IMG/VR virus record: IMGVR_UViG_3300035670_013228
Location: 113,881 to 177,880 of that record
DNA: 64,000 nucleotides
From: a virus
Strand: one strand, 5' to 3'
Notes under the pieces: model-generated
Told to the model about the DNA's origin: nothing
Seen by the model: only the letters and a program-made list of their open reading frames with translations
Databases searched by the model: none
Made by a program: the position numbers and the translations under genes
Shown here: positions 34,534-42,086 of the stretch, one piece after another
Layout of the letters: every line of letters starts with the position of its first letter
Position numbering within the stretch: the first letter of the stretch is position 1

Positions 34534-34892
34534 TAACTAATCCTTTCATAACTAACAAAACCACTCAAATCACCACTAACACTGGCGGTTAGTCGTAAAC
34601 TCTGATTTTCAGTAATATAGATGGGAGTTTCAACAGTCACAATATTAACAGTACCACCAGCACCAACATTTAATCCTTTGGTAAGATAACTCAAAACCTC
34701 TGATCCGCTGTATACATCAGCAGTTACTGATGCTGTATTTGTTCCATCAATATTACTTACATAAAGACTATTTATTTTTAAAACTTGATTACTTGAACAA
34801 GTTACTATACCACTAGCAGTAGTAGGAATATCAGCTATACTAGCATTTTCGCCCAATACCGTTGTTAAACTTTTAAGATTTACGTTAGCCAT
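34533..34892 (-). CDS. Small beta-rich virion-type protein
   Basis: 119 residues. Starts MANVNLKSLTTVLGENASIADIP and is beta-rich with Ser/Thr/Val (TASVTADVYSGSEVLSYL, SLRLTASVSGDLSG). Resembles small phage tail or decoration proteins in composition; no firm family. Overlaps the LamG protein by one base. Confidence 0.5.
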   Translation of the reverse strand: MANVNLKSLTTVLGENASIADIPTTASGIVTCSSNQVLKINSLYVSNIDGTNTASVTADVYSGSEVLSYLTKGLNVGAGGTVNIVTVETPIYITENQSLRLTASVSGDLSGFVSYERIS

Positions 34893-34905
34893 ACTTTTCT
34901 CCTTT

Positions 34906-36000
34906 TTATAATAGATCGTATTCTAAATCGTATATGTCATTATTAATACTATCAATGTAGGTCAAATCTAAAATTTTGTAAACATAACTAAATGTTGCTG
35001 GCGGTAATGTTGTTGTTGTTGTTGTTGTTGGTTCTGGAGTTGTGGTGGTAGTTGTTGGCGCTGGCGTGGTTGTGGTCGAAACTACCGTTGCTGATTCTTG
35101 AGCTATTTGATTTGCTATATTAGATATTGTTGTGGTTTTGTTTTCTGTTACACTTCCAATATTTTCTAATATTTTTTTTGTAAAAACTATAGAAGAAAAT
35201 GTATTACCTTTTGAGAATTCTTCTATATCTTTATTTATTATTGACGTTGTATTATTAGAAATAATATCAATTTCATTTGTTTGTTCTTGTGTTAATTGTT
35301 GATTGTTATTTAAGTTAAGAACTTGTTTTTTAGACTCAACTAAGATAGTATTAGTTTTTTGATTAAAAAATTCTGTTGGATTTAATCTTATAGTATTATC
35401 TTCTATAATTGTTTTAGCAATTGATGAAAAAACATTACTTTCGGTAGTTTCTAATGCTGTTTTTGCAATCAAAACAACAGAAGATAATTTTCTATTTGTT
35501 TCGTATGCATTATTTATTGTATTAGAAAACGTAAATTCATCGTTTCCATTTGGATTAATATAATTTGTTAGATCAAATCCAAAAAGATTTTGAATACGAT
35601 TAATAGGATTATTTTCTCCAAGTCTAACAATTTCATTATAAATAGTAGAAATAGCAGAAAATATAATTCTATTATTAATTTTGTTTGAATTATAAAGATA
35701 TGTATATCTAAACTCTATGGGTTGATTTGTTTCTGTGTCTATTGATAAATTATTGCTATTAACTACAAAATAATCAGGACTTAATTGTATAATTTGATTA
35801 ATTTCATTTTGTGATAAAATCAAATTACTTCCACTAACGGTTTTACTAAATCCTATTGAATTATTATTTTTTACCATTCCAAATGTAAAATTAGAAATCG
35901 TGGATCCTTCAATCAAAATAGATGGAGTACTAGTCCTTCTAACTTTAGCAACTCCGTTTACCATTAATAATTTATTAGTATTAATTTTAAATGATGTCAT
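34906..36000 (-). CDS. Large beta-rich protein with Thr/Pro linker
   Basis: 364 residues. The first ~20 residues (FKINTNKLLMVNGVAKVRR) match those of the FGE-like lectin at 36.4-37.4 kb, so the two share an N-terminal attachment module. A Thr/Pro-rich linker of roughly 25 residues precedes a C-terminal domain. A GTGTATWAT element lies about 40 bases before the ATG. Probable fibre or spike. Confidence 0.5.
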   Translation of the reverse strand: MTSFKINTNKLLMVNGVAKVRRTSTPSILIEGSTISNFTFGMVKNNNSIGFSKTVSGSNLILSQNEINQIIQLSPDYFVVNSNNLSIDTETNQPIEFRYTYLYNSNKINNRIIFSAISTIYNEIVRLGENNPINRIQNLFGFDLTNYINPNGNDEFTFSNTINNAYETNRKLSSVVLIAKTALETTESNVFSSIAKTIIEDNTIRLNPTEFFNQKTNTILVESKKQVLNLNNNQQLTQEQTNEIDIISNNTTSIINKDIEEFSKGNTFSSIVFTKKILENIGSVTENKTTTISNIANQIAQESATVVSTTTTPAPTTTTTTPEPTTTTTTTLPPATFSYVYKILDLTYIDSINNDIYDLEYDLL

Positions 36001-36020
36001 AATTTAAATCTTAGAGAGTT
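36001..36020. repeat. Direct repeat, copy 1
   Basis: AATTTAAATCTTAGAGAGTT. A near-identical copy (G for the first A) lies at 36181-36200. Each copy ends a short reading frame and just precedes an ATG on the minus strand (36000 and 36180), consistent with duplication of a gene end. Confidence 0.7.
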
Positions 36021-36180
36021 ACTCAACCTGTTATGCTGTATTATACACTACTACATTTGTATATTTTTTTAATTTTCATTGTACCGTTATTATTGAATAT
36101 TTTATTAACTTTGACCTTAAACTTTGCTAATATTTCTGATATAGTTGTAAACCATCAGTTACAATACAATTATGTGACAT
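36011..36180 (-). pseudogene. Degenerate duplicate of a small fibre-region gene
   Basis: Between the two 20-base repeats the minus strand carries MSHNCIVTDGLQLYQKY then a stop, and in another frame SEILAKFKVKVNKIFNNNG, ending YSITG-stop-VTL-stop, close to the YYTIGSGTL end of the intact gene at 36.2 kb. Frame breaks and internal stops suggest a decayed copy. It also contains a GTGTATWAT element (about 36040-36050) and so may serve as promoter DNA for the next gene. Confidence 0.4.
36040..36050 (-). promoter_or_regulatory. GTGTATWAT-type element upstream of the Thr/Pro-linker protein
   Basis: Minus strand reads AGTGTATAATAC, about 40 bases before the ATG at 36000. The core equals the elements before the DUF1501 and the 51.6 kb membrane-protein genes. 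Confidence 0.4.
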
Positions 36181-36200
36181 GATTTAAATCTTAGAGAGTT
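36181..36200. repeat. Direct repeat, copy 2
   Basis: GATTTAAATCTTAGAGAGTT, the second copy of the element at 36001-36020. It covers the stop codon of the small gene at 36191-36394. Confidence 0.7.
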
Positions 36201-36394
36201 CCTGAGCCTATTGTATAGTATGTTATATCATCAAATCGTTCATCATATTTATTTTCAATATCAGCAATAACTGGTTTATTATAAACGTTAGAATTTTGAT
36301 ATTGAAAACTATTTGTAAAAGGAGACGGGGCCACTACAAGAGTGCCATGTTTGATAGATGTGCCGCTTTTTGCTAAAGTTATATCGTTTGCCAT
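36191..36394 (-). CDS. Small protein of the fibre region
   Basis: 67 residues (MANDITLAKSGTSIKHGT...). No family recognised. The last residues and the following 20-base repeat are mirrored by the decayed copy next to it. MANDITL and the small size resemble phage decoration subunits; this is tentative. Confidence 0.45.
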   Translation of the reverse strand: MANDITLAKSGTSIKHGTLVVAPSPFTNSFQYQNSNVYNKPVIADIENKYDERFDDITYYTIGSGTL

Positions 36395-36406
36395 ATTATA
36401 CCCTTT

Positions 36407-37375
36407 CTAACAAGAATAATTTGAAGCTACTGGACCGTTACCATTAGAATCTGCTGCTACACAAGTTGGATCTGTATCGCTTTGAGTAGCATAAACCCAG
36501 TATCCAGCATTAGTTCCGCCGCCTTTGTAATATGCCGCCTTGTGCCATTCATTTTCGGTGGGTAAATGATATTTAGCATCATTATTACTGGGTACAGCAT
36601 TTCCAGTAGTTCTTCCGTCTGGAATAGTGTATGCTCCACTTTCGGTACTGCCATTGCCTTTTCCGTTATGTAGCCAGTTGCAATATCGGGCACAGTCAAA
36701 CCAACTTACATAAGTTACTGGCTTGTTTCCCATGTTATTTTTAACACTATAAGTGTAACTACCACTAGAGCCGCTTCTAGTTATTCCGCCCCTAGCATGG
36801 ATATTCATATCGGTATTGTATAAATTGTAAGTGTCTATTGCTGCTACAGCATTTAAAAATTCAACATATTCACAGTTGGTAACAAGATATTGAGCTATAA
36901 CATACTCATAATTCACACCGCCATACCCAGTGCTGTGATTAGAGTTGTTAATATCATTAACAAGGGCAAAGTGTGGTAGATTTAAAGGATTAAGGGTAAC
37001 AAAACGACTTGATAGACGAAAACCGAGGCTGTCGTACTCGGCCGACGGGGCGAACGTGCTCCTGCTGGAGGACGACAAGTAGTACGCGATGTTGATCCAG
37101 GAGCCGCCCCGAAGCCCACGAGATGAACCTGTTGTATTATTTAAATCATTCCACTCATAAACTTGTCCACTTTGATCATATGTTCCATAAGCAGATGGTC
37201 CTCCATTAGAGCCAACCGTGGTAACATTACCGTCTTGGCCGTCCCAATCAGCACAAGAGTTAAAATTAGCACTATTAGGACCAGCACTAAAAGGCCCGGT
37301 AACATATGCTTGTTTTCTAACTTTAGCTACTCCATTTTGATATTTTAATTTGTTAGTATTAATTTTGAATAACAT
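36407..37375 (-). CDS. FGE-sulfatase-type C-type-lectin protein with a variable region
   Basis: 322 residues. Residues 3-21 are the FKINTNKL..NGVAKVRK attachment module. Residues ~30-123 hold the C-terminal half of a formylglycine-generating-enzyme-like domain (YGTYDQSGQVYEWND, SRGLRGGSW, LGFRLSSR). Residues ~135-322 hold the N-terminal half (YEYVIAQYLVTNCEYVEFL, KPVTYVSWFDCARYCNWLH, YHLPTENEWHKAAYYKGG). The order is therefore inverted relative to normal FGE, as in a circular permutation. Residues 87-118 carry the variable-region-like, GC-rich codons described separately. The protein is a likely surface adhesin, not a sulfatase modifier. Confidence 0.75.
   Translation of the reverse strand: MLFKINTNKLKYQNGVAKVRKQAYVTGPFSAGPNSANFNSCADWDGQDGNVTTVGSNGGPSAYGTYDQSGQVYEWNDLNNTTGSSRGLRGGSWINIAYYLSSSSRSTFAPSAEYDSLGFRLSSRFVTLNPLNLPHFALVNDINNSNHSTGYGGVNYEYVIAQYLVTNCEYVEFLNAVAAIDTYNLYNTDMNIHARGGITRSGSSGSYTYSVKNNMGNKPVTYVSWFDCARYCNWLHNGKGNGSTESGAYTIPDGRTTGNAVPSNNDAKYHLPTENEWHKAAYYKGGGTNAGYWVYATQSDTDPTCVAADSNGNGPVASNYSC
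37022..37117 (-). other. Diversity-generating-retroelement-type variable region
   Basis: A stretch of about 96 bases is roughly two-thirds GC by my count, in a gene and window that are AT-rich. On the coding strand it encodes RGGSWINIAYYLSSSSRS and continues to LGFRL. Eleven codons are of the form NNC (ATC, AAC, ATC, TAC, TAC, AGC, AGC, TTC, TAC, GAC, AGC), the products expected from AAC template codons through adenine mutagenesis. The flanks match variable regions of FGE-type lectins. No template repeat or reverse transcriptase is in the window. Confidence 0.7.
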
Positions 37376-37695
37376 TATGTTCTTTCTATTCTCTCTTCTA
37401 ATGCTTCTAGTGTTTTCCCTAATGTAACTAATTGAATTTTTAGTTCGTTCATAACTTCTGTGTTTCGTTGTAGTGCAGAAGCGAACGCTGCTTGACTTTC
37501 TTTATTAGCTGCTAATCTTTCCATAATAAATTGACGATCTTGAGAATACGGACTTTGAGTTTCTATCATATGTAAAACATCATTTTTTGTGGCCATATTT
37601 TTTCCTACAGTTACCCAAAATCCTATAAGCGTTACCACTATTCCGAAACTTGTGGTTGCTACTACTTGCCAAAAATCGATAAGATTTTCATTCAT
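37375..37695 (-). CDS. Membrane-anchored coiled-coil protein
   Basis: 106 residues. One N-terminal membrane segment (ATTSFGIVVTLIGFWVTVG) and a long C-terminal coiled coil (QAAFASALQRNTEVMNELKI, LGKTLEALEERIERT). No family recognised; the layout is common in phage lysis-region or tail-tube-associated proteins. Its start overlaps nothing; a terminator lies about 20 bases upstream of its ATG. Confidence 0.55.
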   Translation of the reverse strand: MNENLIDFWQVVATTSFGIVVTLIGFWVTVGKNMATKNDVLHMIETQSPYSQDRQFIMERLAANKESQAAFASALQRNTEVMNELKIQLVTLGKTLEALEERIERT

Positions 37696-37713
37696 GATAA
37701 AATGTCTCCATAA

Positions 37714-37748
37714 GAAAAAAGCCAGAGATGCCTAAACACCTCTGGCTC
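37714..37748 (-). terminator. Rho-independent terminator after the 37.8-38.4 kb gene
   Basis: Minus strand: AGAGCCAGAG, loop, CTCTGGCTTTTTT. A stem of at least seven bases with a T-run of six. It lies 31 bases after the stop of the structural protein gene and before the coiled-coil gene. A GTGTATWAT element lies just upstream of it (37757-37766), so transcription from that element would meet this terminator first. Confidence 0.8.
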
Positions 37749-37756
37749 TCTATAAA

Positions 37757-37766
37757 AATATACACC
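37757..37766 (-). promoter_or_regulatory. GTGTATWAT-type element before the terminator
   Basis: Minus strand reads GGTGTATATT. It lies between the stop of the 37.8 kb gene and the terminator, about 62 bases before the next ATG. With the terminator in between, it may be an attenuated start or a chance match. Confidence 0.3.
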
Positions 37767-37778
37767 TAACTTATATTA

Positions 37779-38354
37779 TCAAGTAGTTTTAGCAGGATAA
37801 TCTACGGACACTGGTGAAGGTTGGCCGAGTTTATAGGTTAATTCGCCAGGGACACTTCGTGTAGGAGTTGCCGCTTCATCTGTTGAAGTAGACGAGGTTG
37901 TATCATTAGCAATATCCCAGAAAGCATCAACAGCAGTTGTTGGAGTTGTGCTCCATGTACCACTGTAAATATTCCAATAACCGGCTCTAATAGCAGTTGT
38001 TGTTCTTGTTGTTCTAACTTTTTCTTGACGATGAATACTACGTCTTGAACTTAGATCAGAAGCACCACTGCGTAAAAAAGTATTACTCTCAGAACCAGCA
38101 AGAGTTGTTGTGAACTTAACTGCTACTGGTCTATTATTATTGTAGGCAAAAGTACCTCCGGAAAGAGCAGGATCAGCATAATCTGCCGTAGCATCCGAGA
38201 CTACTGTTGATCCAAACACTGTTTGATTATTTGCACCTAGTGCTCTGTTTGCTAAAAGTGTAGCAGAAGCGCCTACGTTGATAGCGACGCCGCCATTGTT
38301 TACTGTGCTAGATGCTGTAACAGCCGATGAACCATCTGTTTGTACTGTGGCCAT
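37779..38354 (-). CDS. Probable virion structural protein
   Basis: 191 residues. Starts MATVQTDGSSAVTASSTVNN, Ala/Thr/Ser-rich with beta-type patterns and ends with basic and polar segments. No enzyme motif. It is followed by the only strong rho-independent terminator in the fibre region, which suggests high expression, as for structural proteins. Function is inferred. Confidence 0.5.
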   Translation of the reverse strand: MATVQTDGSSAVTASSTVNNGGVAINVGASATLLANRALGANNQTVFGSTVVSDATADYADPALSGGTFAYNNNRPVAVKFTTTLAGSESNTFLRSGASDLSSRRSIHRQEKVRTTRTTTAIRAGYWNIYSGTWSTTPTTAVDAFWDIANDTTSSTSTDEAATPTRSVPGELTYKLGQPSPVSVDYPAKTT

Positions 38355-38390
38355 AAATATTCTCCATAAATAAAGTGTATTATTACTTTA

Positions 38391-38403
38391 ATTAGTATAC
38401 CCC
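38391..38403 (-). promoter_or_regulatory. GTGTATWAT-like element upstream of the 37.8 kb gene
   Basis: Minus strand reads GGGGTATACTAAT, a degenerate form (GGGTATACTAAT) of the recurrent core. It lies about 37 bases before the ATG at 38354. A plus-strand copy, GTGTATTATTA, is also present at 38375-38385. Confidence 0.3.
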
Positions 38404-38416
38404 AAATTAGATTTTA

Positions 38417-39079
38417 TTATGTTTTTTTCATTTTGTGAAAAATTTTTTCTAGAGTATGAATATTTGTGGTTTTATAGCTATTAATATTAGGATTTGACAA
38501 TATTAAATTAATATGTTCATCGGTCCATGCTTGTCCATTAACAATAACATTCATATTAGGATTTTTTTTAATAATCATCATAGCCACAAGGATATTGTCA
38601 GAAATATTATCTAATGAATAGCTACTAGATGGGTAAATATTAATAATATTTTTTGTATACAATATAGCTGCAATTTTTTGTAAAACATCCAGGGTATATA
38701 GTTTATATTCAAGAATATATCTAATATCTATATTATTTGTAGAACATAACAACTTTATTTTATCTACTTCTAGTCTAAATCTATCATACTTTCGATTGCA
38801 TAAAAAATAATTAGGACATATAATTTCAATATTGTCTATTCCATCATCTATTGCTGTTCTGACGGCGTGTTCTCTAGATAAGGTATCAGAAAGACCAAAC
38901 GGATAATCTATTATGGTACTAAGCCGTATGTATTGTGGTATTATTTTTTTAACATTTTTGACATATTGAGGTAATACAGAAATGATTGCTGGCATATACT
39001 TAATAGCTATATCAATATTTTCTTGGGTTTCTTTTTCATTACTATCTATATCATAGAAACCATATTCTAAATATTGCAT
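38417..39079 (-). CDS. DeoC-like TIM-barrel protein
   Basis: 220 residues. Resembles deoxyribose-phosphate aldolase: STIIDYPFGLSDTLSREHAV, AIDDGIDNIEIIC, and ILEYKLYTLDVLQKI match DeoC strands and helices. Where DeoC has the KTSTGF active-site strand with the Schiff-base Lys, this protein reads YPSSSYSLD. It may be an inactive relative or an enzyme of another kind. No neighbouring nucleoside genes. Confidence 0.6.
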   Translation of the reverse strand: MQYLEYGFYDIDSNEKETQENIDIAIKYMPAIISVLPQYVKNVKKIIPQYIRLSTIIDYPFGLSDTLSREHAVRTAIDDGIDNIEIICPNYFLCNRKYDRFRLEVDKIKLLCSTNNIDIRYILEYKLYTLDVLQKIAAILYTKNIINIYPSSSYSLDNISDNILVAMMIIKKNPNMNVIVNGQAWTDEHINLILSNPNINSYKTTNIHTLEKIFHKMKKT

Positions 39080-39081
39080 AA

Positions 39082-39750
39082 TTATTTTTTTTTGTTTTTA
39101 AGAGTATCTATATTTGGAAATCGTTTACTACCTAATACACCGTCAGCAAATCCATAACTCACAGCCTCATGGGAATCTAGTATCCAATCGCTTTTATTTG
39201 CTAATTGAGAAAGTATGTGTTTTTTAGCAATCATTTTATTCCAGTTTTTTTCTTTAGCTATTGGACTATTAGAGCATTTGTCTGCAAAAATATCTATCAT
39301 TTTATTCGATTCTTTTTCGCTCCATTGTAAACTGCTCATTGCTGCTTTGTGATCGTGATCTAAGGTTAAAGACCCGTAATGAATTAATACATGAGTATTT
39401 GGCATTAAAATTCTATAGTGAGCCGCCTGAAAAATAATACTACTAGCTGATTCAACTTTAGCATAAGCTAGAATATATATCTTGGACTTTGAATATTTTA
39501 TAGTATCATATATACCCAAACCATCTTCCCATACTCCTCCTGGTAAATGCATATGAACAAGAATAGGTTCTGATCCAAGTATGTTTAGATATCTTACATT
39601 CTTTTCAAAGACTACTGCTGTTTTGTAGTCCACGCCGCCTTCTTCTTCAAAGTCCATATTAGAGTGGAGATATATCTCTCTTTGTTTAGTGTCTATACAC
39701 ATAGTATGTATATTATATAAATCAGATTCGGAATTATTGATCATGCTCAT
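39082..39750 (-). CDS. ClpP-like serine protease
   Basis: 222 residues. AYAKVESASSIIF holds the catalytic Ser (ClpP pattern GxAASxG), and MPNTHVLIHYGS the His. ILVHMHLPGGVWEDGLGIYD matches the ClpP loop before the active site. The C-terminal part ends VSYGFADGVLG, as in ClpP. Phages use such proteases in prohead maturation or host takeover. Its neighbours here do not settle which. Confidence 0.75.
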   Translation of the reverse strand: MSMINNSESDLYNIHTMCIDTKQREIYLHSNMDFEEEGGVDYKTAVVFEKNVRYLNILGSEPILVHMHLPGGVWEDGLGIYDTIKYSKSKIYILAYAKVESASSIIFQAAHYRILMPNTHVLIHYGSLTLDHDHKAAMSSLQWSEKESNKMIDIFADKCSNSPIAKEKNWNKMIAKKHILSQLANKSDWILDSHEAVSYGFADGVLGSKRFPNIDTLKNKKK

Positions 39751-39753
39751 AAT

Positions 39754-40194
39754 TTATATCTCTAAAAAAGATAATACTTCTTTACTAATTGAATTCATTA
39801 CAGTTGGAGCATCAAAAAGTTTGCCTATTCCTATTCTAAATCTATATCTGGTAAAGACATCTAATGTTTCTACACCATCTGTCAATTCAATAATAGAAGC
39901 AACATGCGTTGTGATATTGAAATTTGTGTGTCCTATCCAAAAGTTAAAAATTTTATTAGATGAAGTATTTTCTGTATAAGGTATTATTCCCATAGGAGTT
40001 ACAATAACCTTAGTTGGTCTTTCATAAAAATTGTGTTTTGTATTATTTTTATTATTAGGAATATTTTTTTCATAATCATCATTTTCATCATCATAAAATT
40101 CAGGTTCAAATATTTTTATATCTTCTATGTCATCCTCTCCTAACGGATCAGACCATTTTTGCCACACTATATTAGGATTCGAATAGTTGCTCAT
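39754..40194 (-). CDS. Hypothetical conserved-looking phage protein
   Basis: 146 residues. An acidic N-terminus (EDDIEDIKIFEPEFYDDEND) is followed by a beta-rich part with VIVTPMGIIPYTENTSS and FNFWIGHTNFNITT. No motif or family recognised. Upstream of the ClpP-like gene, with a four-base gap to it. Confidence 0.5.
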   Translation of the reverse strand: MSNYSNPNIVWQKWSDPLGEDDIEDIKIFEPEFYDDENDDYEKNIPNNKNNTKHNFYERPTKVIVTPMGIIPYTENTSSNKIFNFWIGHTNFNITTHVASIIELTDGVETLDVFTRYRFRIGIGKLFDAPTVMNSISKEVLSFLEI

Positions 40195-40228
40195 GTTTTA
40201 TGATAAATACAATATAGATTAGAGCAAA

Positions 40229-40621
40229 TTATTGATAGTGCTTAAAAACTTCCGTTGGAGATACCATAGGCAAATAATTAGAAAGATCCTCTTTTTTCTG
40301 TAGTTTTTCTATATTAATAAGCTCTATTAAAACATTATGTACAAAAAGACTATCAAAAGGATTTTGTTTATTATGTTTTTTTAGAGTATTAATTGTTTCT
40401 TTTTCTAGGAATCCATTATTTAAAGCGTGTATAGCAATTGCGTAGAAATAAGCAACATCTTTAATTTTATCAGAATTTTCTTCATTGAAAATCGGCCATT
40501 CACATACTATATCTACTTTTCCATCATAGGATATTAAAAAATTTATAGCAGATATGTAGTCTTTCTTTTGGGGGGTCTGGTTCTTTTTATTCCAGAATAT
40601 TTGTTTTATCAAATTAAGCAT
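40229..40621 (-). CDS. Hypothetical protein
   Basis: 130 residues, helical, basic at the start (FWNKKNQTPQKKDY) and with hydrophobic helices later. No family recognised. Ends before a 34-base gap; its start overlaps the sigma-factor stop. Confidence 0.45.
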   Translation of the reverse strand: MLNLIKQIFWNKKNQTPQKKDYISAINFLISYDGKVDIVCEWPIFNEENSDKIKDVAYFYAIAIHALNNGFLEKETINTLKKHNKQNPFDSLFVHNVLIELINIEKLQKKEDLSNYLPMVSPTEVFKHYQ

Positions 40622-41204
40622 ATGATTTAATCTTATTTAAGCCCTTTTGAATATTTTGTCTAATAGCTTCTCTTGTTACTCCATATTCTTTACCTATTTC
40701 AACTAAAGTTTTATTTTCAAAGTAATACTTATATATTTGATTTCTTTGTTTATCAGATAAAATATTACTATTTAATAGTTTTTGGATATCTTCCTTTAAA
40801 TTATCTGATTCTTCTTTGCAAGATACTATTTCATATGGATCAGAAACGGATCTGTCAGGAATGTTTGAAGCATATGTGTTTAGTTCATCTTTAGACATCG
40901 AATCTATAGACAGTTTTGAATACTGATTTTTTTTCTTATATTTGCTAGATATATATGTTTTTATGGCCCATATACCACACTGATTTCTATAAGAATAACG
41001 AGTTTTAGACTGTCCTTCGTGGCCTTTTCTATTTGCATCCCATTTCCAATCTGCCATCATGATTGCAGATGCTATATCAGATATTGCATCATCATTAGAT
41101 AATAATTCTTTTCTAAGACCAATATAGAATGTTGGTGCAAATTTAGAAATAATTTTTTTTGCAAGATTAGTATATACCTCTAGAGTCTCAAATTGTTGTT
41201 CCAT
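40614..41204 (-). CDS. RNA polymerase sigma factor, phage type
   Basis: About 196 residues from ATG 41204, with AGGACAAAGGACA just upstream. A region-2-like helix bundle includes ISDIASAIMMADWKWDANRK, SYRNQCGIWAIKTYI. Region 4 has LSDKQRNQIYKYYFENKT then EIGKEYGVTREAIRQNIQKG, a clear helix-turn-helix for the -35 or operator. It is too short for a full sigma-70. It is a candidate to recognise the GTGTATWAT elements found before several genes here. No such element is seen before this gene itself. Confidence 0.75.
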   Translation of the reverse strand: MEQQFETLEVYTNLAKKIISKFAPTFYIGLRKELLSNDDAISDIASAIMMADWKWDANRKGHEGQSKTRYSYRNQCGIWAIKTYISSKYKKKNQYSKLSIDSMSKDELNTYASNIPDRSVSDPYEIVSCKEESDNLKEDIQKLLNSNILSDKQRNQIYKYYFENKTLVEIGKEYGVTREAIRQNIQKGLNKIKSYA

Positions 41205-41242
41205 TGTCCTTTGTCCTTTTAAAGAAATAAATTCGAAATTAA

Positions 41243-42067
41243 TTAATATTTTCCACCGCACGAACAGGCCATAATATTATTTCCACACTTATTACAAACA
41301 CCATTTGTGGACTTGGTAAGTTTTTTCCACTGTTGTTTATCTGGTCTGTCCGAATCCCCGGGTTTTGCTGGTTTATAATTTTTACCCTCTCTTTGTTTTT
41401 TTCTACGAATATTTTCCCACAAGCCCGGTTTATTCGTCGCCCAACTAGTATCGTCATTCTGAGGTACAAACCTGACAAAATCATGAATAGTTCTCATGTA
41501 GTCCTCGGTGATAGCTATTTTACCCTGAATCCAGCTTTCTGTCAAGTTTTCTTTGACATGAGGATCTGAATCTATAGATCGTAATATTTCTAGAGCATGA
41601 GTTGCTATTGCATTTAATGATCCAATATTCATAACTAAAAAATCTTGTTTATATTCGGATAGTTCATCTTGATCTTCATTTTCTTCTTCGTCTTCTTCAT
41701 CCATCTCTGGTTGAGCATTTAAATCCATGAATGGATCTTTCATGGTTGCTAACTGAACCTCTGTTTTGGTTAATTCTGTACCAATTGTCCAAGTTTTTCC
41801 CTCATTAGTTGTTTTGTAAGAAATAACATTACCTATATTATCTGGTAAAGATTTAATTGCTGTTACAATACCTTCGCTCATATAGTGAATACAATCCGGA
41901 TTGATATTTCTAACCATATTACCGATACTAAATGAACATTTGGCTTTAGATGTTTTGTTAATACCTAGTCTGTCTTTTGTTGCTTCCGGTAGAGCCGCGA
42001 CAAATGCCTGTTCTTTACGTTGGGCTGCTTCAGATATTGAAGATAATATTTCTTTAAATCTTTCCAT
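41243..42067 (-). CDS. Phage protein with C-terminal zinc ribbon
   Basis: 274 residues. The middle (LWENIRRKKQREGKNYKPAK and PGDSDRPDKQQWKKL) matches a motif common in large-phage head or scaffold-associated proteins. C-terminal CNKCGNNIMACSCGG looks like a zinc knuckle. An acidic stretch of Glu and Asp (~122-137) is low complexity. Function is not known. Confidence 0.55.
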   Translation of the reverse strand: MERFKEILSSISEAAQRKEQAFVAALPEATKDRLGINKTSKAKCSFSIGNMVRNINPDCIHYMSEGIVTAIKSLPDNIGNVISYKTTNEGKTWTIGTELTKTEVQLATMKDPFMDLNAQPEMDEEDEEENEDQDELSEYKQDFLVMNIGSLNAIATHALEILRSIDSDPHVKENLTESWIQGKIAITEDYMRTIHDFVRFVPQNDDTSWATNKPGLWENIRRKKQREGKNYKPAKPGDSDRPDKQQWKKLTKSTNGVCNKCGNNIMACSCGGKY

Positions 42068-42086
42068 GATAGCCTCTCATATTTTA

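Noticed and set aside
34990-35090. Thr/Pro-rich coding repeat considered as a tandem DNA repeat of interest
   Set aside because: It is a low-complexity protein linker (PAPTTTTTTPEP-type) common in surface proteins; no regular DNA unit beyond the codons.
36011-36180. Segment between direct repeats considered as a CRISPR-like unit
   Set aside because: Only two repeats and no regular spacing; the content fits a decayed gene.
36457-36699. Minus-strand reading frame of 80 residues inside the lectin gene
   Set aside because: It overlaps the FGE-like coding frame, which has clear domain motifs; the alternative has none.
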